Counted from the stretch's first letter, positions 9,077-19,152 are shown. The stretch: DNA of 64,000 nt from Gallionella sp. (GCA_028689145.1 JAQTWT010000005.1:62001-126000); one strand, 5' to 3'. Translations and numbers: made by a program. The notes: a model not told the origin generated them from the letters alone.

Positions 9077-10345
9077 CTACTTGATTAATCTGTTAACCGT
9101 CGCCGTGAGGTGCTGCACGCTCACCCTCACCTGCTCACCGCCCTGCATCGGCTTCACGCTGGCTTCGTTTGCCTGCGCTTCGTCATCGCCGATCACCACC
9201 GCCACTGCAGCACCGCTGGCATCGGCTTTTTTCATTTGCGACTTGAAACTGCCGCCGCCGCAATGCAACAACACGCGCAGACCGCCGTCGCGCAATTGTT
9301 CCGCCACATGACTGGCCAAGCGACTGGCCGATTCGCCCTGATGCACCACATACACATCCAATGCCGGTTTTGGCAACACCATGCCGTCATCCTGCAACAG
9401 CGCCAGCAGCCGCTCCACACCCATCGCAAAGCCGGTTGCGGGAGCGGGCTTGCCACCGATCTGCTCGATCAGCCCGTCAAAGCGCCCGCCGGCGCAGATC
9501 GTCCCCTGCGCGCCAAGCCGTGTAGTCACCCACTCGAACACGGTACGGTTGTAATAATCCAGCCCGCGCACCAAACGCGGGTTGATCTCGAACACCACAT
9601 CGTGGCTTTTGAGTATCGCCTGCACAGCTTCGAAATGCTGCAGTGCATCGTCTTCCAGCTCATCCATCAGCTTCGGTGCGACCGCGATCAACTCCTGCAT
9701 CGCCGGATTTTTACTGTCCAGAATGCGCAACGGATTACTGTGCAAACGGCGCGTCGCATCGGCATCCAGCAGCTCCTGATGCTGCGTAAAATAGGCAATC
9801 AGTTTGTCGCGATGCCGCTGTCGTGCCGCCGCATCGCCCAGAGTATTCAATTGCAGCGCAACATCCCTGATACCAAGCTTTTCCCACAACCGCGCGCACA
9901 TCAGAATCTGCTCCGCATCGATGTCCGGCCCGGCAAAACCCAGCGCTTCCACTCCGACCTGATGGAACTGCCGGTAACGCCCCTTCTGCGGGCGCTCATG
10001 GCGGAACATCTGCCCGCTGTAATACAACCGCTGCGGCGCGTTATACAGCAAATTGTGCTGCAATGCCGCGCGTACACAGGAAGCCGTGCCTTCGGGACGC
10101 AAGGTCAGGTGATCGCCATTCAGCGCATCCTCAAAGCTGTACATCTCTTTTTCAACGATATCGGTCACTTCGCCGATGGCGCGTTTGAACAACGCAGTCG
10201 GCTCGACCAAAGGCATGCGGATGTTGCGATAGCCGTAGCTGTGCAACCAGTCGCGCACCTCCTCCTCGAACCATAACCATAGCTCCGCCTCGTCCGGCAG
10301 GATATCGTTCATGCCTTTTACGGCTTGTATTGTTTCGTTGCTCAT
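9077..10345 (-). CDS. hisS: Histidyl-tRNA synthetase
   Basis: Class II synthetase that charges tRNA-His; 422 residues is normal length. Evidence includes the opening [14 protein letters not shown], motif 2 [20 protein letters not shown], and the histidine-binding blocks [14 protein letters not shown] and [13 protein letters not shown], followed by the anticodon-binding domain. A GTAG-headed repeat lies only 14 bp upstream of the ATG, and I see no clear Shine-Dalgarno there, so the insertion may have reduced or altered translation initiation. Confidence 0.98.
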   Translation of the reverse strand: MSNETIQAVKGMNDILPDEAELWLWFEEEVRDWLHSYGYRNIRMPLVEPTALFKRAIGEVTDIVEKEMYSFEDALNGDHLTLRPEGTASCVRAALQHNLLYNAPQRLYYSGQMFRHERPQKGRYRQFHQVGVEALGFAGPDIDAEQILMCARLWEKLGIRDVALQLNTLGDAAARQRHRDKLIAYFTQHQELLDADATRRLHSNPLRILDSKNPAMQELIAVAPKLMDELEDDALQHFEAVQAILKSHDVVFEINPRLVRGLDYYNRTVFEWVTTRLGAQGTICAGGRFDGLIEQIGGKPAPATGFAMGVERLLALLQDDGMVLPKPALDVYVVHQGESASRLASHVAEQLRDGGLRVLLHCGGGSFKSQMKKADASGAAVAVVIGDDEAQANEASVKPMQGGEQVRVSVQHLTATVNRLIK

Positions 10346-10358
10346 AATTTTATCGTGT

Positions 10359-10382
10359 GGGCGCGATGAATCGCACCCCTAC
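10359..10382 (-). repeat. GTAG-headed REP-like palindrome between ispG and hisS
   Basis: Read on the minus strand it begins GTAGGGGTGCGATT and folds on GGTGCGAT/ATCGCGCCC. The TAG of its GTAG head is the stop codon of ispG. The same family occurs at 35138-35203 and 40304-40375 as paired inverted copies. Confidence 0.7.
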
Positions 10383-11605
10383 CGTTTTTTATATTTCCGC
10401 TCCACATACTCATCCACAATCCGCGTGAACTCCGCTGCGATGTTGTCGCCGCGCAGTGTTGTCACTTTCTCGCCATCCACATACACCGGCGCGGCTGGCA
10501 TCTCGCCGGTTCCCGGCAGGCTGATACCGATGTTCGCCAGTTTGCTTTCACCCGGCCCGTTCACGATACAACCCATCACCGCCACGGTCATATTTTCCAC
10601 GCCGTCGTACTGCTCGCGCCACGCCACCATCTTGCCGCGCAGATGTGCCTGAATACTTTGCGCCAATTCCTGAAAAGAACTGCTGGTGGTGCGCCCGCAG
10701 CCCGGGCATGCCGTAACCATCGGCGCAAATGCACGCAGTCCCATAGTCTGCAATATTTCCTGCGCCACCAGCACTTCCTGCGTGCGTGCTCCACCCGGTT
10801 CCGGGGTCAACGATACGCGTATCGTATCTCCGATACCTTCCTGCAACAGCACCGCCAATGCGGCTGTCGATGCGACAATACCCTTCGATCCCATCCCTGC
10901 CTCGGTCAGTCCGAGATGCAGCGCATAGTCGCATTGCTGTGTCAGCGCACGGTAAACCGCGATCAGATCCTGCACTTCGCTGACCTTGCAGGACAGCACG
11001 ATACGGTCATGAGCCAACCCGAGCTGTTCGGCGTGCTGTGCACTTTGCAGCGCGGACGCGATCAGCGCGGCACGGGTCACTTCGCGCACCTCTTTCGGCT
11101 CGGACAAGCGCGAGTTTTCGTCCATCATGCGCGCCACCAGACTTTGATCCAGACTGCCCCAGTTCACGCCAATCCGCACCGGTTTGTCATAGCGGATCGC
11201 GGTTGCGATCATGATCGCAAAAGGGTCTTCATCGCTGCGACTGCGCCCGACATTGCCCGGGTTGATGCGATATTTCGCCAATACCTGCGCACAATCGGGG
11301 AACTCGGTAAGCAAACGATGTCCGTTGTAATGGAAATCGCCAACCAGCGGCACATCGCAACCCATGCTGTCCAGCCGTTCACGAATATGCGGCACTGCGG
11401 TGGCAGCTTCGGGGGTGTTCACCGTGATGCGCACCAGCTCGGAGCCTGCCTGCGCCAATTCATAAACCTGCCGCGTAGTAGCGTCTGCATCGGCGGTATC
11501 GGTATTGGTCATGGACTGCACAACGACCGGGGCATCCCCCCCGAGTATTATCTTGCCGATCGATATGCGTTGCGACGGGCGGCGCTTGATAACTACTTCG
11601 CTCAT
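10379..11605 (-). CDS. ispG: 4-hydroxy-3-methylbut-2-enyl diphosphate synthase (flavodoxin)
   Basis: Iron-sulfur enzyme of the MEP pathway that converts MEcPP to HMBPP during isoprenoid synthesis; 408 residues. The N-terminus [14 protein letters not shown] and the barrel motifs ([24 protein letters not shown]) are typical. The [4Fe-4S] cysteines lie in ACPGCGRTT near residue 298 and GCIVNGPGE near 343. The gene is between rodZ and hisS, the usual order. Its stop codon TAG is supplied by the head of a repeat element, so the protein's last residues (KKR) may border a former insertion point. Confidence 0.98.
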   Translation of the reverse strand: MSEVVIKRRPSQRISIGKIILGGDAPVVVQSMTNTDTADADATTRQVYELAQAGSELVRITVNTPEAATAVPHIRERLDSMGCDVPLVGDFHYNGHRLLTEFPDCAQVLAKYRINPGNVGRSRSDEDPFAIMIATAIRYDKPVRIGVNWGSLDQSLVARMMDENSRLSEPKEVREVTRAALIASALQSAQHAEQLGLAHDRIVLSCKVSEVQDLIAVYRALTQQCDYALHLGLTEAGMGSKGIVASTAALAVLLQEGIGDTIRVSLTPEPGGARTQEVLVAQEILQTMGLRAFAPMVTACPGCGRTTSSSFQELAQSIQAHLRGKMVAWREQYDGVENMTVAVMGCIVNGPGESKLANIGISLPGTGEMPAAPVYVDGEKVTTLRGDNIAAEFTRIVDEYVERKYKKR

Positions 11606-11622
11606 GAGCTATTTCGCTGCCC

Positions 11623-12882
11623 TTATTCCAACGTCAGCCGGGCAACTTCGCTCGAAGAGTTAGTATGAGGTTTTAAATCAACCTGCTTGCCCCGGTGATA
11701 TACATGTACCGATGCGGCATGACCAACCACCAACGAAAAGGGTGCTGGAACATTCAAGCGCAATTCGCTGCCGCGCGGATTGATCTGCGACGACACTATA
11801 TTGCCCTCTTTGTCTTTGATTTCAACCCAGGACTCTTCATCAAAAGCCAAATGTAGCAAGGTAGTGGGAGACTTGGCGGACGGTGTAGCAGGTTTGTCCG
11901 ACTGGGTCTGCGACGATGCAACAGGCAAGGTTGCCGGTTTTGTCTGCTGAGTCTGTGGCGATGCAACAGGCAGGGCTGCCGGTTTTGTCTGCTGAGTCTG
12001 AGGCGAGGCAACAGGCAGGGTTACAGGTTTTGTCTGCTGAGTCTGAGGCGGGGCTGCCGGTTTTGCCGACTGAGCCTGAGGTATTGCATCCGGCTTGGCG
12101 ATAGGCTTTGCCTGTTGAATCTGCGATGTCACAGCGGGCTGAAGTACAGATTTTACCGGCTGTGGCTGGGGCAATATCGCCGGTTGCACCAAAGGTTTCG
12201 TCGGCTGAGTCTGAGTTAAAGCATCAACCTTCCCAACTGTTGCATACGGTGCTTCGTGCGACTGTGCAACCGATGGTTTGACTGACTGAATAGAAGATTG
12301 CGCGGCCACCGATGCAGGTTGCGTCATCGCGGCGACAGTCGGCTCCATTACGCCGGTTTCGGCAACAGGCGAGGCGGGAATGATCTGCATTTGTGAGGGC
12401 AAGGCAACCGGTGTTTCAACCTGCGTCATTTCCGGTTGAACAACCGGTGTCGTGAAATGCCATACCGCGAACGCGACAACCAATACCGCCAGTAACAGAG
12501 CAGCTCCAAGCCAGATCAGGTTATACAGTTGAGGAGAGGTCGCCACAGGGTACGGTACCTCAACCGAGGCTGGCATCAGCGGCATCGGAGATACATTTGG
12601 ACGAGGCAATGCCTCCAGCAACGGCTGAGCATCCAGATTCAAAATTTTGGCGTAACTACGCACAAAGCCGCGTACAAACGCCATTTCGGGCAAATGTTGA
12701 AAATCATCAGCCTCGAGCGCCTCGATCTGGCGCGGTGCAAACTTGATCTGGTGCGCCATATCGGCCACGCTTAACCCGGCACGTTCGCGTGCTTCACGCA
12801 GCATCTTTCCCAATGAAACTGCCGGTGTCACAGCAGAGCCATCGGCCTGCACGGGATTATTTTCAGGAAGCTTTTCCATCAT
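11623..12882 (-). CDS. rodZ: Cytoskeleton/cell-shape protein RodZ
   Basis: Bitopic membrane protein linking MreB to the elongation machinery. The chosen start at 12882 (MMEKLPENN) follows GGAG with a 5-nt gap; an upstream TTG at 12960 lacks support. Domains are an N-terminal helix-turn-helix at about residues 25-90 (LGKMLREARERAGLSVADMA), one transmembrane helix near 119-143, a long Pro/Gln/Thr-rich periplasmic linker, and a C-terminal RodZ domain (ESWVEIKDKEGNIVSSQINP). The linker includes three near-identical 15-residue units (PQTQQTKP plus seven residues) encoded by 45-bp DNA repeats, so its length may vary between strains. Confidence 0.93.
   Translation of the reverse strand: MMEKLPENNPVQADGSAVTPAVSLGKMLREARERAGLSVADMAHQIKFAPRQIEALEADDFQHLPEMAFVRGFVRSYAKILNLDAQPLLEALPRPNVSPMPLMPASVEVPYPVATSPQLYNLIWLGAALLLAVLVVAFAVWHFTTPVVQPEMTQVETPVALPSQMQIIPASPVAETGVMEPTVAAMTQPASVAAQSSIQSVKPSVAQSHEAPYATVGKVDALTQTQPTKPLVQPAILPQPQPVKSVLQPAVTSQIQQAKPIAKPDAIPQAQSAKPAAPPQTQQTKPVTLPVASPQTQQTKPAALPVASPQTQQTKPATLPVASSQTQSDKPATPSAKSPTTLLHLAFDEESWVEIKDKEGNIVSSQINPRGSELRLNVPAPFSLVVGHAASVHVYHRGKQVDLKPHTNSSSEVARLTLE
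11890..12075. repeat. 45-bp tandem repeat in the rodZ linker
   Basis: About four consecutive units with a 45-bp period, each containing GGTTTTGTCTGCTGAGTCTG-like sequence, translate to 15-residue PQTQQTKP units. The central three are nearly identical and the outer ones are degenerate. The period is a multiple of three, so unit gain or loss would keep the frame. Confidence 0.85.
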
Positions 12883-12987
12883 TCTGGCTCCGACAATTGA
12901 ACGAGGCGTAGTGCACTCATCAAACAAATATACATAAAATTTATTGGCATCACGATCCAATCGTGGCGGTCAACCGCCGATTCAAAA

Positions 12988-13755
12988 TTATTCCCCGTAC
13001 ACGAGTAATCTGGTTTCTCGCGCGTCGGGAAATTGTTTGCGCAACTGCACGGCATAGCTGGCCTCCGAGTTGCGGTCGCCGACCTTCCTTTCGATACGCA
13101 CTGCCAGCCATAGTTGCTCTGCCGTCAAGCTGTCGGATTTTTCAGAGAACTTCGCGAAATGCTTTTTGGCGGTACTGTAATCGCCCTTGGCAAAGCTCAA
13201 CTCCGCCATCCCCAGCAACGCCTGTAACAAGCCGGGTTGTATCGTTAGCGCACGTTGCAGAAATTCTTCCGCATCCTTGTTGTTTCCCGCTTTTTTGGAG
13301 CATAACCCGGCATTTAAATACGCACGCTCGGGTGTTCTATACAAAGGATCTTTCAAGGCCGCCATGAAATGCGGAACCGATTCTGTTTCCTTGCCATGCT
13401 GGCAGAGGAACCAGCCATAGTTGTTATGCGTCTCAGAATCATCCTTGTCGAGGCGCAGGCTTTGCTGAAAATCCTCTTCGGCTTCCTTGTATTCGCGCAG
13501 ATCCATGCGGATCAAGCCGCGCATGTTATAGGCCGGCGCATAGTTCCGGTTAGCCTGCAATGCCTTGTCGATTTCACCCAGTGCGACACCGAGCTGCATG
13601 CGCTCATAATATGAAGCCGCCAGTTCGGTATGCAGCTTTGCGCTTATCTGGGCGCGGCTTTCCATTTGATCCGATCCAGCCCGCGACCCTCCGGATGGCG
13701 TGCTGCAACCAGCCAGAACAACCAATAAAAACGACAGGGCAATTAATTTATTCAT
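12988..13755 (-). CDS. pilW: Type IV pilus biogenesis lipoprotein PilW/PilF
   Basis: Outer-membrane TPR lipoprotein (pilotin) needed for assembly of the PilQ secretin and for pilus stability. The signal peptide [17 protein letters not shown] ends in a lipobox with the acylated cysteine at 17. Several TPR repeats follow, for example YAPAYNMRGLIRMDLREYKE and SETHNNYGWFLCQHGKE, and 255 residues is the usual length. The stop of rlmN overlaps its start (TGATG), indicating coupling. The neighbourhood rlmN-pilW-rodZ-ispG-hisS is conserved. Confidence 0.95.
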   Translation of the reverse strand: MNKLIALSFLLVVLAGCSTPSGGSRAGSDQMESRAQISAKLHTELAASYYERMQLGVALGEIDKALQANRNYAPAYNMRGLIRMDLREYKEAEEDFQQSLRLDKDDSETHNNYGWFLCQHGKETESVPHFMAALKDPLYRTPERAYLNAGLCSKKAGNNKDAEEFLQRALTIQPGLLQALLGMAELSFAKGDYSTAKKHFAKFSEKSDSLTAEQLWLAVRIERKVGDRNSEASYAVQLRKQFPDARETRLLVYGE

Positions 13756-14837
13756 CAGTGCACCTCGGCTAAATGTTGCACGGTTCGTCTGGTTTTATCC
13801 TGAACCAATCCAGCCAATTGCCCGCAAGCGGCGGCAATGTCATCACCGCGTGTTTTACGTGTGGTGGTCACGATACCCGCCTCCATCAACACATCGCGGA
13901 AGCGGCGCACCGCTTCCGGATTGGAACGCCGATAATGCGTTTGCGGAAACGGGTTAAATGGAATGAGGTTGAATTTGCACGGCACATCGTGCACCAGACG
14001 CACCAGTTCGCGCGCCTGCTGCACACTGTCATTCACCCCGTCCAGCAACACATATTCGAAGGTGATGAAGTCGCGCGGTGCGCGTTCCAAATAACGCCGG
14101 CACGCTGCCAGCAAATCCTTGAGCGGATACTTGCGGTTGACCGGCACCAGCGTATCGCGCAGCTTGTCGTTCGGCGCGTGCAGCGATACCGCCAGCGCCA
14201 CCGGACATTCCTCGCGCAACCTGTCCATTGCCGGGACGATGCCGGAGGTGGACACCGTCACACGGCGGCGCGACAAACCGTAAGCGTGATCGTCCAGCAT
14301 CAGGCGCAGCGCGCTCACAGTGTTGTCAAAATTCAACAGCGGCTCGCCCATGCCCATCAACACCACATTGCTGATTTTCCAATTACCGTCAACGCCCTTG
14401 CCGAGCCGGTGATTCGCCCACCACAACTGGCCGATGATTTCCGCCACGCTCAGGTTGCGGTTGAAACCCTGCTTGCCGGTCGAACAGAACGCGCAATCCA
14501 GCGTGCATCCGGCCTGTGTGGATACGCACAGCGTGCCGCGCGTTTCTTCGGGGATGAACACCGCTTCCACGGCATTACCGGTGCCGACATTCAGCAGCCA
14601 CTTGCGCGTGCCGTCGTCGGATAATTCCTCGCGCACGATCTCCGGCGCGGTGATACAGGCACGTTGGGCGAGCTTGTCGCGCAACGTTGCCGCGATGTCG
14701 GTCATCGCGGCGAAATTGGACTCCCCTTCCTTGTATATCCAGCGCATCAACTGGCGCGCACGGAAAGGCTTCTCGCCCATTTCCGTGAAATAGCCAGCCA
14801 GCGCATGCGCATCAAAGTCGAGGAGGTTTTGGGGCAT
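13755..14837 (-). CDS. rlmN: Dual-specificity rRNA/tRNA A2503/A37 methyltransferase RlmN
   Basis: Radical-SAM enzyme that methylates C2 of A2503 in 23S rRNA and A37 in certain tRNAs; 360 residues. The radical-SAM cluster motif [14 protein letters not shown] is near residue 110, and the typical block [16 protein letters not shown] follows. The ATG at 14837 begins [13 protein letters not shown]. It lies 15 bp downstream of ndk and shares a TGATG junction with pilW, so ndk-rlmN-pilW is likely one transcript. Confidence 0.98.
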   Translation of the reverse strand: MPQNLLDFDAHALAGYFTEMGEKPFRARQLMRWIYKEGESNFAAMTDIAATLRDKLAQRACITAPEIVREELSDDGTRKWLLNVGTGNAVEAVFIPEETRGTLCVSTQAGCTLDCAFCSTGKQGFNRNLSVAEIIGQLWWANHRLGKGVDGNWKISNVVLMGMGEPLLNFDNTVSALRLMLDDHAYGLSRRRVTVSTSGIVPAMDRLREECPVALAVSLHAPNDKLRDTLVPVNRKYPLKDLLAACRRYLERAPRDFITFEYVLLDGVNDSVQQARELVRLVHDVPCKFNLIPFNPFPQTHYRRSNPEAVRRFRDVLMEAGIVTTTRKTRGDDIAAACGQLAGLVQDKTRRTVQHLAEVH

Positions 14838-14852
14838 CAGCTTCTTTTGCGA

Positions 14853-15278
14853 TTAACGCGAATAAACATTCAGCGCGGGGAAGAAATAGGCGATTTCCAC
14901 CGCAGCCGTTTCAGCAGCATCGGAACCGTGCACCGCATTCGCATCAATGCTGTCGGCGAAGTCGGCGCGGATCGTGCCTTTGTCAGCCTTTTTCGGATCG
15001 GTCGCGCCCATCAGGTCACGGTTCTTCAGGATCGCGCCTTCGCCTTCCAGCGCCTGGATCATCACCGGGCCGGAAATCATGAAGCTGACCAGGTCGTTGA
15101 AGAACGGGCGGGCGCGGTGTACCGCATAAAAACCTTCCGCTTCGGCACGGGACAATTGCGTCATGCGTGCGGCCACGATTTTCAGACCGGCATTCTCAAA
15201 ACGGGAATAAATCTGACCGATAACATTTTTTGCAACTGCATCGGGTTTGATAATCGACAGGGTACGTTCAACAGCCAT
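14853..15278 (-). CDS. ndk: Nucleoside diphosphate kinase
   Basis: Transfers the gamma phosphate of ATP to nucleoside diphosphates through a phosphohistidine. The start at 15278 ([15 protein letters not shown]) follows GGAG with an 8-nt gap; the extra upstream residues lack a family match. The active-site block [12 protein letters not shown] carries the catalytic histidine near residue 117. At 141 residues it is full length. It is the first gene of the run leading to rlmN and pilW. Confidence 0.98.
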   Translation of the reverse strand: MAVERTLSIIKPDAVAKNVIGQIYSRFENAGLKIVAARMTQLSRAEAEGFYAVHRARPFFNDLVSFMISGPVMIQALEGEGAILKNRDLMGATDPKKADKGTIRADFADSIDANAVHGSDAAETAAVEIAYFFPALNVYSR

Positions 15279-15384
15279 GCTTTTTTCTCCAAACAATTTA
15301 TAAAGTTAATCAAAAATTCCGAGGGCGTAATTCTATCAGGATTTGCCTGTGCTGTCGCAGCACATAAGCCCCGCATCGCCTCAA

Positions 15385-15414
15385 TTGTTTGGAGTATGCG
15401 CAAGCGGTTATACT
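15385..15414 (+). promoter_or_regulatory. Candidate sigma-70 promoter for the 15449 gene
   Basis: TTGTTT (15385-15390) is followed after 18 bp by TATACT (15409-15414). Initiation about 7 nt later would leave a leader of roughly 28 nt that contains the AGGTGGA ribosome-binding site of the gene at 15449. The gene faces away from ndk. Confidence 0.5.
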
Positions 15415-15448
15415 GCACACCTGCTGTTCACGGATCAAGGTGGAATGT

Positions 15449-16402
15449 ATGTTCGGTGACTTGTTTGGTCATGACTGGAAGGAAGATATTCCCGGCCTGC
15501 TGCCAGCCATCGAACGAGCCGTGTCAAAAGTCGAGCCTCTGCTCAAGCAGACCGGCGGGTATCCCGGCATCTACCGAAAACCCGTCGCCACCGCTCTGGA
15601 ATACGCCCGTAACCTGGCCGCCAGCGTACCAGGCCCGGTAGAAATCAACCGCGAGTCGTATGCCAAAGATCCCATTGTGCACGCGCTGTTTCCCTCTCTG
15701 GATTTCATTCAGGACGCATTCACCACCAGCCGCGCCTTGCAGGATCATTACCGCGAGTTCCCTTCGGCAGACAAGTTATACGCGTTGATGGGAATGCGGC
15801 GCTTTGAAAAAACTGTCGCCGGAATGGAGCTGTCAGGCGAGACAATACAGCGTGACGTGATTCAAAAGGTGGTCTATTTCACCAGCCACACCCTTGAAGA
15901 CCCGGCACCCAGCGAAGAACAGTCCAGACAACAGGTCACCTGGAGTTTTTTCGACAGTCTGGTCGGCAAAGTCATAAAACAGGTAGAGATGCGTAAACAG
16001 AACAGGCTGTCTCAACTGCAACAAAAGGATGCGCTGATCGCCCGTATGCGCACGGCGGACGCGGAAACCCGGCCTGTTCTGGAAGAACAGCTATCCGGAC
16101 TGATCGCCGCCATACAGTCCGCCACCAGCGCGCTGGATTTGCGCAATTACATAGAAGATTTCGAAACCGTGCTGCTGAATCCGGAACAGCACCTTCGCCT
16201 AAACCGTATTCCCATGGTGCTGGATCGCATGGGCATCCGCCAGGATGGCGACGGCGCGGATCAGGAAGGTGCAATAACCTTCAACGAGTTGATCGGGTTT
16301 GACCGCCGCGACTGGACGGTCACCATGGTGTATTGCAGCAATATGCCAAGCGAAACATTTTCTTCCAAACTGGAAAAAGCCTATCGCGAGCTGGCCATAT
16401 AA
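15449..16402 (+). CDS. Conserved-looking protein of unknown function
   Basis: I do not recognise this 317-residue protein. The start at 15449 (MFGDLFGHDWKEDIPG) is supported by AGGTGGA four bases upstream. It is mostly alpha-helical and has no signal peptide or membrane helix. A charged, coiled-coil-prone stretch lies at about residues 180-240 (VIKQVEMRKQNRLSQLQQKD), and it ends in WTVTMVYCSNMPSETFS. A good promoter and typical base composition argue that it is a real core gene. It lies between divergent ndk and co-directional cheZ, which does not suggest a role. Confidence 0.8.
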   Translation: MFGDLFGHDWKEDIPGLLPAIERAVSKVEPLLKQTGGYPGIYRKPVATALEYARNLAASVPGPVEINRESYAKDPIVHALFPSLDFIQDAFTTSRALQDHYREFPSADKLYALMGMRRFEKTVAGMELSGETIQRDVIQKVVYFTSHTLEDPAPSEEQSRQQVTWSFFDSLVGKVIKQVEMRKQNRLSQLQQKDALIARMRTADAETRPVLEEQLSGLIAAIQSATSALDLRNYIEDFETVLLNPEQHLRLNRIPMVLDRMGIRQDGDGADQEGAITFNELIGFDRRDWTVTMVYCSNMPSETFSSKLEKAYRELAI

Positions 16403-16448
16403 TCCACCATTACACGAATAAGCAGCCACCTATTGAACCTTCCATAAC

Positions 16449-16508
16449 CCCGTTCGTGCCGGCATCAGTTCCACGCTCATTTACCCTTCGATACCTCAGG
16501 GCGAACGG
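16449..16508. repeat. Palindromic TTCGA-type repeat upstream of cheZ
   Basis: CCCTTCGATACCTCAGGG plus CGAACGG (16484-16508) faces an imperfect opposite half, CCGTTCGTGCCGGCATCAG (16449-16467). The core resembles the repeat found in frame inside acuI at 21750-21779. Confidence 0.55.
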
Positions 16509-16627
16509 TGCAATAAATTATGGAATGTTCAATAGCAACAAACGATTCCCGTGCCCCCTGCATTTACGTTACCAATCCCCGCCTGATTTTGCTATTATTC
16601 TCCCGAATATTTTGGGAGGTACGACTG

Positions 16628-17257
16628 ATGGCTACGCGCAAAACAAGCACAAAACTTTCGGACAAGAAACTTTCAGACAAGAAAGTGGAAGACATCGGTC
16701 GTGCCGCCGCACGCTTGCATCGGCTGCTCAAAGAGCTCGGTCACGCCAAAGGTTTGCAGCAAAGCGCCTCGACCATGCCGGATGCGCGCGCGCGGTTGAA
16801 CTTCATCGACCAAACCATGCACGAGGCTTCGGAAAAGACCCTCAGTGCCGTGGAAAATTCCTTGCCGCTCACCGATGCCACGCGCAAATCCTGCGCCCGC
16901 ATGGCAAAACAGCTGGCAAAAGCGGAAGACCTCGCGCACCACGCACTGGTTCAGAAAACCATCTCCCATCTGGGAGAGGTCGCTGCCGCTGAAGAAACCC
17001 TGCACCACAATCTGCTGCTGATTATGGAAGCGCAGGAATTTCGTGATGTCGCCGGACAGATGATCCACAAGATTCTGGCCGCGGCAGAAGAGATTGAAGT
17101 GATCCTGCTCGACATCCTGCGCGAATATGCGCCGGACAACAATGACTCGCTCATCTCCACCAAAGGCCTGACTTCGGGTCCTGCCGTAAGTGCAAAATCG
17201 GACGGTCTCAACGGGCAGGATGAAGTGGACGATTTGCTCACCTCGATGGGTTTTTAA
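16628..17257 (+). CDS. cheZ: Protein phosphatase CheZ
   Basis: Chemotaxis phosphatase that dephosphorylates CheY-P. The start at 16628 (MATRKTSTK) follows GGGAGGT with a 7-nt gap. The 209-residue protein has a long helical hairpin with the catalytic-region block IMEAQEFRDVAGQMIHKI near residues 135-155. The C-terminal CheY-binding peptide EVDDLLTSMGF is clear. No other chemotaxis genes are nearby, so it must work with a CheA/CheY system elsewhere. A palindromic repeat lies just upstream of its leader. Confidence 0.92.
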   Translation: MATRKTSTKLSDKKLSDKKVEDIGRAAARLHRLLKELGHAKGLQQSASTMPDARARLNFIDQTMHEASEKTLSAVENSLPLTDATRKSCARMAKQLAKAEDLAHHALVQKTISHLGEVAAAEETLHHNLLLIMEAQEFRDVAGQMIHKILAAAEEIEVILLDILREYAPDNNDSLISTKGLTSGPAVSAKSDGLNGQDEVDDLLTSMGF

Positions 17258-17373
17258 ACCGTTTCAAACCGGCAGGCGACCGAAAAACCTTGGCGTGCCA
17301 ATTGCGCGCGCATAGTCAAAACCGGCCGACCTGCTCCCCCTGACCGTCCAGATTTATTCCGCACACCTCCTGT

Positions 17374-19152
17374 ATGTCATCCTCCATCCGGTTGCTACCC
17401 GACTTGCTCATCAATCAAATCGCCGCAGGCGAAGTGATCGAACGCCCCGCTTCGGCGCTCAAGGAATTGCTGGAGAACAGTCTGGATGCGGGGGCGACCG
17501 ATATCGCGGTACAACTGGAAGGCGGCGGTATCAAGCTGCTGCGGGTACGCGACAACGGTAAAGGCATCGCCAAAGACGAATTGCAGCTGGCGCTGATGCG
17601 CCATGCCACCAGCAAGATCGCCTCGCTGGATGATTTGCAACAAGTCGCCAGCATGGGGTTCCGCGGCGAAGCACTGGCGAGTATGGCCGCTGTTGCGCAA
17701 CTTTCTCTCATCAGCCGCATCGCATCCGATACACACGGCTGGAAAGTGGAAGCACTGGACGGACAGATTAGCGAACCCGCTCCCGCCAGCCAGTCGCTAG
17801 GCACCTGTATCGAATTGCGCGAGCTGTATTTCAACACCCCGGCACGGCGCAAATTCCTGAAGTCCGAAGCCACCGAATTCGCCTGGTGCGAAGAAACCTT
17901 CAAACGCATCGCGCTGTCGCGGCCCGATGTCGCCTTTTCGTTGCAACACAACGGGCGCACGACTTGGCAACTGCCAGCCTGCCCTGAAGAACCTCTCAAA
18001 CGTGTCACCGCTCTGCTCGGCGACGAGTTCGGAAACGCCGCCGTGCCGGTTTCGCGCAATGCGGCAAACCTTTCGCTACGCGGCTTGGCCGCCCTGCCCG
18101 CCTATTCAAGGGCCAGCCGCGACGCGCAATATTTCTTCGTCAATGGCCGCTTCGTGCGCGACAAAGTCGCCAGCCACGCGCTGCGTCAGGCGTATCAGGA
18201 CATCCTGCACCATCAGCGCCACCCCGCCTTCGTGCTGTTCCTTGAGCTGCCGCCGGAACAGGTGGACGTGAATGTTCATCCCGCCAAGAGCGAAGTGCGC
18301 TTCCGCGAAAGTCAGGGGATACACCAATTCATTTTCCACACCCTGCAACAGGCGCTCGCTGTTCCGGCGCAGTCCGGCATGGCTGCGCCCGAGCTGCCCG
18401 CCAGAACACCGTTTGCCATACCGGCACAGCAGCGGATGCCGCTGAACACGGAACAATTAAACGCAACCTATCAGGTGTGGCAAGCGCAAACGGGAAGTGG
18501 GGAGTCGGAAGTAGAGAGTGGGAAAACCACCCCCACTGCCTGCTCCCCACTCCCCACTTCCCATGAAGAATTCCCCTTCGGCTTCGCCCTCGCGCAACTC
18601 TCCGGTATCTACATCCTCGCGCAAAATACTCTGGGGCTGATCGTGGTGGACATGCATGCCGCGCATGAGCGCATCGTGTATGAAAAACTCAAGGCCGCGC
18701 TGGATGCCGAACGGATCGCCACGCAACCCCTGCTGATTCCGGTGACTTTCTATGCCGATGCGCTGGAGGTCGCCACCGTGGAAGCGGAACAAGCCACCCT
18801 CGCAAAACTCGGCTTCGACATCGCACCGCTCTCGCCCAACACGCTGGCGGTGCGCGCCATGCCGGTGCTGCTCAAACAATCCGAGGCGGAAGCCGCCGCG
18901 CGCGGCGTGCTGGACGAACTGCGCGAATTCGGCGCAAGCCGCAGCATGACCGAACGGCGCGACGAGCTGCTCGCCACCCTCGCCTGCCACGGCGCAGTGC
19001 GCGCCAACCGGACATTGAGCGTCACCGAAATGAACGCGCTGCTGCGCGAGATGGAACAAACCGAACGCTCCGGCCAATGCAACCACGGCCGTCCGACCTG
19101 GTTTCAATTGAGTATGAGCGAGCTGGACAAGATGTTCATGCGCGGCAAGTAA
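17374..19152 (+). CDS. mutL: DNA mismatch repair protein MutL
   Basis: GHKL ATPase that couples MutS recognition to strand incision. The N-terminal ATPase motifs are visible: ENSLDAGAT, RVRDNGKGI, MRHATSKI and GFRGEALAS, followed by VNVHPAKSEVRF near residue 300. The C-terminal dimerisation domain ends in CNHGRPTWFQLSMSELDKMF. The total is 592 residues. In the interdomain linker (about residues 373-396) the sequence SGESEVESGKTTPTACSPLP is encoded by a 71-bp imperfect hairpin that looks like an in-frame repeat insertion. The endonuclease motif is not apparent. Confidence 0.97.
   Translation: MSSSIRLLPDLLINQIAAGEVIERPASALKELLENSLDAGATDIAVQLEGGGIKLLRVRDNGKGIAKDELQLALMRHATSKIASLDDLQQVASMGFRGEALASMAAVAQLSLISRIASDTHGWKVEALDGQISEPAPASQSLGTCIELRELYFNTPARRKFLKSEATEFAWCEETFKRIALSRPDVAFSLQHNGRTTWQLPACPEEPLKRVTALLGDEFGNAAVPVSRNAANLSLRGLAALPAYSRASRDAQYFFVNGRFVRDKVASHALRQAYQDILHHQRHPAFVLFLELPPEQVDVNVHPAKSEVRFRESQGIHQFIFHTLQQALAVPAQSGMAAPELPARTPFAIPAQQRMPLNTEQLNATYQVWQAQTGSGESEVESGKTTPTACSPLPTSHEEFPFGFALAQLSGIYILAQNTLGLIVVDMHAAHERIVYEKLKAALDAERIATQPLLIPVTFYADALEVATVEAEQATLAKLGFDIAPLSPNTLAVRAMPVLLKQSEAEAAARGVLDELREFGASRSMTERRDELLATLACHGAVRANRTLSVTEMNALLREMEQTERSGQCNHGRPTWFQLSMSELDKMFMRGK
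18492..18562. repeat. 71-bp imperfect hairpin inside the mutL linker
   Basis: The outer arms GGGAAGTGGGGAGT (18492-18505) and ACTCCCCACTTCCC (18549-18562) are perfect complements, and weaker pairing extends inwards to arms of about 31 nt. The insertion keeps the reading frame. G-rich and C-rich iterations resemble the segment at the start of sdhE (30719-30795). Confidence 0.8.
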
